Below are positions 1 to 5,198 of a DNA stretch of 5,198 nucleotides, one piece after another. This DNA is from a bacterium (GTDB lineage: Bacteria > Bdellovibrionota > Bdellovibrionia > Bdellovibrionales > UBA1609): contig JAJYHS010000110.1 in NCBI GenBank assembly GCA_021784635.1, forward strand, positions 1 to 5,198. Reading direction: 5' to 3'. Position 1 is the first letter of the stretch, and every line of letters begins with the position of its first letter. The translations under genes and the position numbers were made by a program. The notes beneath the pieces are model-generated. The model was not told the DNA's origin and made no database searches. It saw only the letters and a list, made by a program, of their open reading frames with translations.

Positions 1-630
1 ATCAGCGTAACTCATAACTTCTTGGAGCTTATGCGTAACAATCACAACACTGGTCGGTTTGTTTTTTAATTTCTCGACGAGGTTGTAAAACTCGCGAACT
101 TCACTTGGCGGCAGAACAGCAGTCGGCTCGTCAAAAAATAAAATTTGCGGGTCAAAAAGTAGCGTTTTTAAAATTTCTAATTTCTGCTTTTGAATAACAG
201 ATAAGCCCCGCACCAATGTGTTGAGCGGAATCTTCAATTGCAAAAGATTTTGAAGCTCCCGAATTTTTTCGGAATATTGACTATAGGGGCCAACCCACCA
301 ATTTTTTTTGCGTGAGTTAATTTCAAGTTGAATATGGTCTTTTACAGTAAGGTTTTCGGCCAGCATAAAATGTTGGTGAACCATAGCGATCTGAAGCGAT
401 TTCGCGATTTGTGGAGATTTGATTTGAATAAGCTCTCCACGATATAAAATTTCGCCAGAGTGGGGCTTTTCTAACCCAAATAGCATTTTCATGAGCGTCG
501 ACTTGCCGGCTCCGTTTTCGCCAATTACGGCGTGAACTCGCCCCAGGTAAAAATCAATATTCACGTCCCGATTGGCGTATTCGACCCCATAAATCTTGCT
601 TAAATTACGCGTCGATAAAATCGGTGTCAT
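1..630 (-). CDS. BMP-type (nucleoside/simple-sugar class) ABC importer ATP-binding protein, 3' truncated by window edge
   Basis: Only the first 210 codons are in the window; the frame is open to base 1. It begins MTPILSTRNLSKIYGV and shows an ABC ATPase domain in order: Walker A GENGAGKST (37-45), Q-loop VHQHFML with Q86, signature region RGLSVIQKQKLEI (141-153), Walker B ILFFDEPT (163-170; D167, catalytic E168), and H-loop VTHKLQEVM (H200). VHQHFML, EPTAVL and THKLQEVM are typical of the ATPases paired with BMP lipoproteins (YufO/NupO, RbsA-like). These usually have about 500 residues and two fused nucleotide-binding domains, so a second domain is expected off the edge. It would hydrolyse ATP at the inner membrane to drive uptake of the ligand captured by the upstream lipoprotein. 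The start ATG overlaps the upstream stop as ATGA and has only a weak GAG, suggesting translational coupling. Oddity: the signature reads LSVIQKQ where the family usually has LSVGxQQ. The class is clear; the substrate is not. Confidence 0.93.
   Translation of the reverse strand, partial: MTPILSTRNLSKIYGVEYANRDVNIDFYLGRVHAVIGENGAGKSTLMKMLFGLEKPHSGEILYRGELIQIKSPQIAKSLQIAMVHQHFMLAENLTVKDHIQLEINSRKKNWWVGPYSQYSEKIRELQNLLQLKIPLNTLVRGLSVIQKQKLEILKTLLFDPQILFFDEPTAVLPPSEVREFYNLVEKLKNKPTSVVIVTHKLQEVMSYAD
627..630 (-). promoter_or_regulatory. ATGA stop/start overlap between the BMP lipoprotein and ATPase genes
   Basis: On the minus strand the four bases read ATGA: the ATG starts the ATPase and the TGA stops the BMP gene. 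No strong Shine-Dalgarno sequence precedes the ATG (only a GAG six bases upstream). Terminating ribosomes therefore probably reinitiate here. This fixes the ATPase start and supports a single transcript. Confidence 0.8.
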
Positions 631-1670
631 CTATGGCTCATTTTGTAATAGTCTGGAACAACGATTTTGCCAGAGATGATTTCGCGTTTGAGACGATTCA
701 AGTAGGCGATGGACTTTTGATCGATCAAATTTTTGTTGTATTGATCGAGTGCAAAGTCGATACCTCCGTTTTTGAGCCCCCAATGTTCAATTCCGCCCTT
801 AAATTTTCCGTTCTTTTGCTGTTTGATCGCAGCATATACCGCCGTATCGACGTGTTTCACAAGGCTTGTCAAAATATATCCCGGCTTCATCCAATCTTGG
901 TCTGAATCACAGCCGATCGCCAAACGGTGGGCTTCGACGGCGGCGTCAAAAACACCGGTACTCGATTCGCCGGCCGCTACAAAAATAATATCTGCACCTT
1001 TACTGTAAAGAGACAGGGCGATTTCTTTTGCCCGTGAAGGGTTCGTCCACGCATCGGAAGTCATGCCGATATATTCGGAAAGCACTTTGGTTTTTTTCGA
1101 ATACTTGTGCGCCCCGGCGACGTAACCCATTTGAAACCGGCGAATAAGTGGAATATCCATGCCACCAATAAACCCAATAATATGTGTTTTCGACATTCGC
1201 GAAGCGAGGGCCCCAACCAAGTATGAGCCTTCTTGTTCTTCAAATAAAATCGATTTAACGTTGGGGAGGTTCACTTCGCCGTCGACGATGGCGAAGTGTT
1301 GCTTCGGAAATTCTTTTGCCACGTGTTCGAGACCGCCGGCCTGGCCAAAGCCGATGGCGATGATCAAACCGAAGTGCCTTTGCGCTAGCGCCCGCTGCAT
1401 TGATTCGTATGCCAAAATATTTGGCGCTTCGACATATTTTAAATAAATGCCAAGATCATGCTTGGCCTTGATGGCGCCACGATATGCGGACTCATTAAAC
1501 GAATTGTCGTTTTTGCCGCCACGATCGAGAATCAGCGCAATGCGTACCCTTTTTTTACCTGATTTTGAAATGCGGTTGTGCGGTTTGGTTTTAAAACAAC
1601 CGGCTGTTGTCAAAATAGTAGTTAAACCAACCGCGACACAAAAAAATCGAAATGACACGCCCGCCCTCAT
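627..1670 (-). CDS. BMP family (PnrA/TmpC-like) ABC importer substrate-binding lipoprotein
   Basis: This 347-residue protein is of normal length for the basic membrane lipoprotein family, whose known ligands are mainly nucleosides. Residues 1-25 form a lipoprotein signal peptide ending LTTAGC, with C25 the lipidated cysteine; the -3 residue is Thr rather than the usual Leu. The mature part holds a type I periplasmic-binding fold. Its family motifs are RIALILDRGGKNDNSFNE (43-60), AIVDGEV (127-133), FEEQEGSYLVGALA (143-156), GFIGGMDIPLIRRFQMGY (166-183), ADIIFVAAGESSTGVFDAA (226-244), IGCDSDQ (252-258) and TSLVKHVD (268-275). By analogy with PnrA, F58, D130, D257 and K272 are candidates for base stacking and ribose contacts (inferred from motif position, not alignment). 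It should be anchored on the periplasmic face and deliver ligand to the permease driven by the overlapping downstream ATPase. Phe at +2 after Cys is compatible with inner-membrane retention. An alternative GTG start at codon 5 has a better ribosome site. Family call secure; exact ligand unknown. Confidence 0.95.
   Translation of the reverse strand: MRAGVSFRFFCVAVGLTTILTTAGCFKTKPHNRISKSGKKRVRIALILDRGGKNDNSFNESAYRGAIKAKHDLGIYLKYVEAPNILAYESMQRALAQRHFGLIIAIGFGQAGGLEHVAKEFPKQHFAIVDGEVNLPNVKSILFEEQEGSYLVGALASRMSKTHIIGFIGGMDIPLIRRFQMGYVAGAHKYSKKTKVLSEYIGMTSDAWTNPSRAKEIALSLYSKGADIIFVAAGESSTGVFDAAVEAHRLAIGCDSDQDWMKPGYILTSLVKHVDTAVYAAIKQQKNGKFKGGIEHWGLKNGGIDFALDQYNKNLIDQKSIAYLNRLKREIISGKIVVPDYYKMSHR
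1665..1668 (-). promoter_or_regulatory. Possible ribosome binding site for an internal GTG start of the BMP gene
   Basis: The minus-strand sequence GAGG lies six bases upstream of a GTG at 1658-1656 (codon 5 of the annotated protein), whereas no good Shine-Dalgarno sequence precedes the annotated ATG at 1670-1668. Starting at the GTG would remove four residues (MRAG) and still leave a workable signal peptide with an Arg and the same lipobox. The choice is undecided from sequence. Confidence 0.35.
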
Positions 1671-1682
1671 GTGCGCAGTCTA

Positions 1683-1700
1683 CTCGCAAAGAGCCGCGAG
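1683..1700 (-). repeat. Short inverted repeat in the gap between the membrane-protein and BMP genes
   Basis: The minus strand reads CTCGC, an eight-base loop, then GCGAG: a perfect five-base-pair GC-rich stem lying three bases after the membrane-protein stop codon and 12 bases before the BMP start. No T-run follows, so it is not a convincing intrinsic terminator. It could be a small intercistronic hairpin affecting mRNA stability or translation, or chance. Confidence 0.3.
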
Positions 1701-1702
1701 AT

Positions 1703-3079
1703 CTAGTTTTGCGGTGAATTTGCGCCATCGCTCTGTGTGATTTGATTGATTTGGGGGACATTTAAAATTTCGGCACACGGCACTGTGGAGGCCGCGCTTT
1801 TAGCCGAAAACTTACTCCAAGCTATTCGCAATTGATTCACTAATCCTTGCGTGGCCCGGCCTATATGAATCCGAACAGCACTGTGCGTTCCGATATAAAT
1901 CGTCAATCCCGTTAATATCGTTCCTAAAATAAACCGGTTCGACGTCGGGTCATTGTGACCGGCGATAATGAATGGTCCCAAAATTGACATAAAAAATGAT
2001 CGAATCCAAGCGAAGCGGAACATAACCTTCACGAGTCTTGGCGGTGGATTTTCAAAACGAATCCAGCGATACAGGGCCCGGCTGTAAAAAAACGAAGTGG
2101 CAAAACCGGCTACTGCCGTCCAGAAGATTTGCGGTGAAACACCCATTTGCCAATAAAGTGTTGTTGTCAAAAAACTGTAGCTCAACCAGGTCACGGCGCT
2201 CGTGAATTCGTAGTATGAACTCACACTGGCCACGACTTTCTTCAAGCCCAGTCTTGCTAAAAATTGCTTAAACCAAGTTTGGTTCAATCCCATATAACCG
2301 GCATCTGAGGCGACGTGGTAAATATTGGTTGCGTTAAACAAAATGCTCAAAGCGCCGCCGGTGAGCGCGGCCAACGCCAACGGTTGAAGTGGTACGTCTT
2401 TTATAAAGAAATAGACCCCGGCTGAGATTCCGGTTCGCGCAACGGCCCATCCAGCACCTTCGATGCGGTCACTACGCGATAGTCCTGGATGTGACGGCAA
2501 ACCGGCAGCCTTCACTCGAAGTCGCCATTTGTTTGCAATTCGCGCAAATGCACCACGTAGTCCCGTACCGTAATTCTGGCTTAACTGTTGATTCGACGGC
2601 GGATCTTCAACGAGTACGGTCTGAGCGCGATGCTCTTTCAGCGCCTTTGCAAGAGCCGGATGCTCGCTTATAAATGTGTCAGTTTCAGCTTTAGGTAGGT
2701 CTGACTCCACGACCACGGGACCGTCTGTAACCGCAATGTGCGCAGCCGCTTCGCCGACAACGGCGTCGATTACTTTATTGTTTATTTTGCCGTCTTCTGC
2801 CGAAGCGCTACCGGCTTCGGCGGTGATTTCAGCCTTTAGGCCGTCCGGCAAAACAAGATTTTCGTCGGCGCGTACAAGTTCCTGTAACGCGCCTTCGATA
2901 ACGGGTAATGGCGGCGGTGAAGAGGTCGAAATATTCGAGTAACTGCCCACAGCTAAAGCGGTAGGTGTAGGCGACAGTTGAACAATGAAAAAAATCGTCA
3001 CAATCAGCCATATCCAGCCGTTACGCCGTGATTTGGCATCGTTATGAGAAAGTTTATAGTTAAAAGTCCGTTCAAACAT
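1703..3079 (-). CDS. Multi-pass membrane protein of unknown function with N-terminal signal peptide
   Basis: I do not recognise this 458-residue protein. The ATG at 3079 is chosen because a GAGGG lies four bases upstream; the frame extends 21 codons further to a GTG at 3142, but that has no ribosome site. From the ATG: a basic 21-residue start, a hydrophobic core (about 22-35) and SPTPTALA, giving a likely signal peptidase I site after A43. Then come a Pro/Ser stretch (SSPPPLP, about 53-59) and a polar, Ala/Glu/Asp-rich region to about 160. A basic segment (about 174-207) precedes the membrane half, with hydrophobic segments near 231-248, 293-312, 317-335, 353-373 and 383-399, plus a weaker one at 209-226. 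The C-terminal tail is polar, rich in Asn/Gln/Ser. The loops at 249-292 and 336-352 and the start of the tail are rich in Lys/Arg. It is the first gene of the minus-strand cluster, 32 bases before the BMP gene, so co-transcription is likely. It lacks the usual look of an ABC permease, and I assign no function. Confidence 0.85.
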   Translation of the reverse strand: MFERTFNYKLSHNDAKSRRNGWIWLIVTIFFIVQLSPTPTALAVGSYSNISTSSPPPLPVIEGALQELVRADENLVLPDGLKAEITAEAGSASAEDGKINNKVIDAVVGEAAAHIAVTDGPVVVESDLPKAETDTFISEHPALAKALKEHRAQTVLVEDPPSNQQLSQNYGTGLRGAFARIANKWRLRVKAAGLPSHPGLSRSDRIEGAGWAVARTGISAGVYFFIKDVPLQPLALAALTGGALSILFNATNIYHVASDAGYMGLNQTWFKQFLARLGLKKVVASVSSYYEFTSAVTWLSYSFLTTTLYWQMGVSPQIFWTAVAGFATSFFYSRALYRWIRFENPPPRLVKVMFRFAWIRSFFMSILGPFIIAGHNDPTSNRFILGTILTGLTIYIGTHSAVRIHIGRATQGLVNQLRIAWSKFSAKSAASTVPCAEILNVPQINQITQSDGANSPQN

Positions 3080-3083
3080 AAAT

Positions 3084-3088
3084 CCCTC
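3084..3088 (-). promoter_or_regulatory. Ribosome binding site that selects the ATG start of the membrane protein
   Basis: The minus-strand GAGGG is followed by ATTT and then ATG (3079-3077), a normal Shine-Dalgarno spacing. The in-frame GTG further upstream at 3142-3140 is preceded by AT-rich sequence with no purine-rich site. This supports the shorter protein and puts the hydrophobic core at a normal signal-peptide position. Confidence 0.65.
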
Positions 3089-3176
3089 GACTCGCGAGCA
3101 ATCGGACCCATAGATGTTCAATCTCCGTGCCACTTCACCCACGACGAAAATCGTAAATTATTTTCTCACTTTGGCT

Positions 3177-3206
3177 TTGACCCTAAAGCGGATTGATCCA
3201 TACACT
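3177..3206 (+). promoter_or_regulatory. Candidate sigma70-type promoter for the S9 peptidase gene
   Basis: TTGACC (3177-3182; five of six matches to TTGACA) is separated by 18 bases from TACACT (3201-3206; four of six matches to TATAAT). This would start transcription near 3213 and give a leader of about 50 bases that contains the GAGGAG ribosome site. It rests on consensus matching by eye only. Confidence 0.4.
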
Positions 3207-3250
3207 TATGTAGATTAGCGCGTTCAAAATATCAGACTAAATGAACATCA

Positions 3251-3256
3251 GAGGAG
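3251..3256 (+). promoter_or_regulatory. Strong ribosome binding site of the S9 peptidase gene
   Basis: GAGGAG is followed by seven bases and then the ATG at 3264. This is a near-ideal Shine-Dalgarno sequence and fixes the start, which also places a lipoprotein signal peptide exactly at the N-terminus. Confidence 0.8.
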
Positions 3257-3263
3257 TGCTTCA

Positions 3264-5195
3264 ATGCGAAAGTTTTGGTTCGGTTTTTTACTGTTAGCGA
3301 TGTCAACGGCGGGATGTACGAGTGCCGGGTTGTGGCATCACAAAGAAGCAAAAAGCGGATTGATTCCGATGCGCGATTTTTTTCGCAATCCCTTGCAGGC
3401 AGAATTCGAATTGTCGCCTGACGGTAAACACCTCGCATATTTGGCGCCTTGGAAGAACCGGATGAATGTTTATGTACGGCCAGTTAATGGAGGTACGCCA
3501 ACACGCCTTACAGACGTAACCGATCGCGACATTAATGACATGTTTTGGAAGGGCAATAACACTATCCTTTACTTACGCGATTTTAACGGCGACGAAAATT
3601 ATCAACTTTTTTCAGTGAATATTAAAACCCGCAAAGTTTTGGCTTTAACCCCGTTTAAAGGCGTGCGAACCGAGATTGTTGATACGCTGAACGGCAAAGA
3701 TCACAATCATGTTTTAGTCGGACTCAACAAGCTTAACCCGCAAGTTTTCGATGTTTATCGGCTCAATGTTCACAACGGCCACCTTAAAATGATTGCCAAA
3801 AATCCGGGCGACATCGGCGGATGGATGACCGATCACAAAGGGCGACTGCGACTGGCCGTTGAAACCGACGGCGTCAATAACACTATTCTCGTTCGCAACA
3901 ACGAGCACGAACCATTTCATAAACTGCTTACGACCAATTTTACCACTCAGGTCGACCCGCTGTTTTTTACTTTCGACAACAAAAATGTATACGCGCTTTC
4001 AAACCGGGGCCGTGATAAACTCGCCTTGGTTATATTGAACCTTAAAACCGGCAAAGAGAAATACATCTACGGCCGTCATGACGTCGACCTCGACAACGTC
4101 ACGTACTCAAAAAAACGTCACGTTCTTTGGGATGCGCTCTACACCACTTGGAAGATGAAACGGCACTTCTTTGATCCATGGCTCAAGAAACTATTCGTTC
4201 AATTGCGAAAGAAAATTCCGACCGCACAAATCGGCATTTCAAGCGTTGATCGTAACGAAGACAAAATTATAGTAAATGCCTGGAGTGACGTGAACCCCGG
4301 CGTCGAATATCTCTACGACTTAAAAACAAAAAAACTCACCAAACTTGCCGAAATGGCGCCGTGGCTCAATCCTAAAGAATTAAGTCCGGTCAAGCCGATT
4401 GAATATCGCGCTCGCGACGGCCTGTTGATACACGGCTATTTGACTATTCCGCGCGGATTGAAACCCAAAGATTTGCCTGTTGTCGTAAACCCGCACGGCG
4501 GGCCATGGGCACGCGATTCGTGGGGTTATAACCCTGAAGTGCAGTTTTTGGCGAGTCGCGGTTACGCCGTTTTGCAAATGAACTATCGGGGCTCAACCGG
4601 GTATGGCCGCCGTTTTTGGGAGGCCTCGTTCAAGCAATGGGGTCGCAAAATGCAAAACGACATTACCGACGGAGTTAATTGGCTTATCAAAAAAGGTATT
4701 GCCGATCCTAAACGTGTTGCTATCTACGGCGGGTCGTACGGCGGTTACGCGGCCCTTGCTGGGTTAACGTTCACACCGAAACTCTATGCCTGCGGAGTCG
4801 ACTATGTCGGAGTTTCTGACCTTCTGAAATTTATGAATACCATCCCGCCGTATTGGAAGCCCTACTTGCAAGAAATGTACGCCGAAGTGGGCAATCCAAA
4901 AACCGACAGAAAATTGCTATGGGAGGAGTCACCAGTTTACCACGTCAACCGCATCATTGCGCCGCTCTTTGTTGCCGCCGGCGCAAAAGATCCTCGAGTG
5001 AATATCCAAGAAAGTAATGAAATGGTTGATGCGCTTAGAAAACGCGGAGTTCACGTCGAGTACATGGTGAAACAAAACGAAGGGCACGGCTACATGGATC
5101 AAGGTAACCGATTTGATTTTTATCGGGCCATGGAGAAATTTTTAAACAAATGTTTAAAACCGAAGTTGCCGCCATTTGAGCGCAAAGCAGGTTAA
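3264..5195 (+). CDS. S9 family (prolyl oligopeptidase clan) serine peptidase, predicted lipoprotein
   Basis: This complete 643-residue protein has the usual length and two-part build of S9 peptidases. Residues 1-18 are a lipoprotein signal peptide ending MSTAGC (C18; Thr at -3; Thr at +2, which under the E. coli rule favours outer-membrane sorting). Residues about 45-370 form a beta-propeller with TolB/WD40-like blades, for example LSPDGKHLAYLAP (50-62). The catalytic alpha/beta hydrolase domain begins near YRARDGLLIHGY (381-392). It carries HGGPW (411-415), NYRGSTGYG (440-448), the nucleophile elbow YGGSYGGYA with S491, AKDPRVN with D576, and NEGHGY with H608, so the Ser-Asp-His triad is intact. 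Families of this type cleave short peptides, often as dipeptidyl or acylaminoacyl peptidases; the propeller restricts access to small substrates. It would act in the envelope, perhaps in peptide scavenging. It is divergent from the importer cluster, with its own strong ribosome site and a candidate promoter. The stop TAA lies three bases before the window end, so no terminator can be judged. Family certain; specificity unknown. Confidence 0.96.
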   Translation: MRKFWFGFLLLAMSTAGCTSAGLWHHKEAKSGLIPMRDFFRNPLQAEFELSPDGKHLAYLAPWKNRMNVYVRPVNGGTPTRLTDVTDRDINDMFWKGNNTILYLRDFNGDENYQLFSVNIKTRKVLALTPFKGVRTEIVDTLNGKDHNHVLVGLNKLNPQVFDVYRLNVHNGHLKMIAKNPGDIGGWMTDHKGRLRLAVETDGVNNTILVRNNEHEPFHKLLTTNFTTQVDPLFFTFDNKNVYALSNRGRDKLALVILNLKTGKEKYIYGRHDVDLDNVTYSKKRHVLWDALYTTWKMKRHFFDPWLKKLFVQLRKKIPTAQIGISSVDRNEDKIIVNAWSDVNPGVEYLYDLKTKKLTKLAEMAPWLNPKELSPVKPIEYRARDGLLIHGYLTIPRGLKPKDLPVVVNPHGGPWARDSWGYNPEVQFLASRGYAVLQMNYRGSTGYGRRFWEASFKQWGRKMQNDITDGVNWLIKKGIADPKRVAIYGGSYGGYAALAGLTFTPKLYACGVDYVGVSDLLKFMNTIPPYWKPYLQEMYAEVGNPKTDRKLLWEESPVYHVNRIIAPLFVAAGAKDPRVNIQESNEMVDALRKRGVHVEYMVKQNEGHGYMDQGNRFDFYRAMEKFLNKCLKPKLPPFERKAG

Positions 5196-5198
5196 CGA

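Larger units (their letters stand above)
3080..3263. other. Divergent intergenic region between the importer cluster and the S9 peptidase gene
   Basis: This 184-base region must carry the promoters for both directions. For the plus strand a reasonable sigma70-type pair is visible (3177-3206). For the minus strand I see only weak candidates, for example AATAAT (plus positions 3157-3162 reversed) with a poor -35. Small symmetric elements are the palindrome CTCGCGAG at 3091-3098, just before the minus-strand ribosome site, and ACGA/TCGT arms at 3141-3154. Neither is long enough to name an operator. No small gene or RNA is evident. Confidence 0.6.

Noticed and set aside
1683..1700. Rho-independent terminator between the membrane-protein and BMP genes
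   Set aside because: The stem is only five base pairs with an eight-base loop and no T-tract on the transcribed strand, so it is kept only as a small inverted repeat.
624..1740. Several plus-strand open frames of 78-97 codons opposite the BMP gene (624-905, 772-1008, 1159-1446, 1447-1740)
   Set aside because: They lie antisense to a clearly coding BMP gene, and their translations have no recognisable motifs or consistent ribosome sites. They are frame shadows.
2491..3011. Short open frames opposite or overlapping the membrane-protein gene (plus 2491-2673 and 2676-2942; minus 2829-3011)
   Set aside because: Low-complexity Ser/Ala/Thr- or Arg-rich translations inside a longer frame that carries a coherent signal peptide and membrane segments.
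3080..3142. GTG start at 3142 adding 21 residues to the membrane protein
   Set aside because: No ribosome site precedes it, and the extension would bury the signal peptide behind about 42 residues. The ATG at 3079 has GAGGG at proper spacing.
3193..3216. Alternative plus-strand promoter TTGATC with TAGATT
   Set aside because: The spacer is only 12 bases, too short for a sigma70 promoter. The TTGACC/TACACT pair with 18 bases fits better.
3232..4577. Minus-strand open frames opposite the S9 peptidase (3232-3438, 3714-3920, 4380-4577)
   Set aside because: Antisense to conserved S9 coding sequence, with no independent evidence of coding. The first also runs across the peptidase start and ribosome site.
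1..5198. Mobile element, CRISPR array, toxin-antitoxin, phage-defence or other new system
   Set aside because: No long direct or terminal inverted repeats, no transposase or integrase, no array periodicity and no defence-type genes. All clear coding sequence is explained by importer, peptidase and one unknown membrane protein.

Overview
This window looks like ordinary chromosome from a diderm (Gram-negative) bacterium with roughly balanced base composition. The evidence is two lipoprotein signal peptides, a periplasmic-type solute-binding lipoprotein of an ABC importer, and a lipoprotein serine peptidase. By general feel (moderate GC, Lys/Asn-rich proteins, an orphan membrane protein with a long signal peptide, S9 and BMP lipoproteins) I lean towards a Bdellovibrionota-like lineage. 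That is inference; there is no rRNA or marker gene to test it.

Layout. On the minus strand, reading from about 3080 down to 1, three genes are packed head to tail: (i) a 458-residue integral membrane protein of unknown function with a cleavable-looking signal peptide (3079-1703); (ii) after a 32-base gap, a BMP/PnrA-family substrate-binding lipoprotein (1670-627); (iii) overlapping it by four bases (ATGA), the ATP-binding protein of the same importer (630 to beyond position 1, truncated by the window edge after 210 codons). On the plus strand, divergent from this cluster across a 184-base intergenic region, is a complete 643-residue S9-family (prolyl oligopeptidase clan) lipoprotein peptidase (3264-5195). 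It ends three bases before the window ends.

Function. The BMP lipoprotein and the ATPase are the capture and energising parts of a nucleoside-type (or related BMP-substrate) ABC importer; the permease genes should lie beyond the left edge. The S9 peptidase is predicted to be lipid-anchored and to cleave short peptides or act as a related alpha/beta hydrolase in the envelope. The unknown membrane protein heads the importer cluster and may be co-transcribed with it, but nothing in its sequence shows a transport role.

I found no mobile element, CRISPR array, tRNA, rRNA or convincing terminator. The points most worth a second look are the orphan membrane protein (function, start site, topology) and the degenerate ABC signature in the first nucleotide-binding domain. 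I do not see evidence for a new biological system here.
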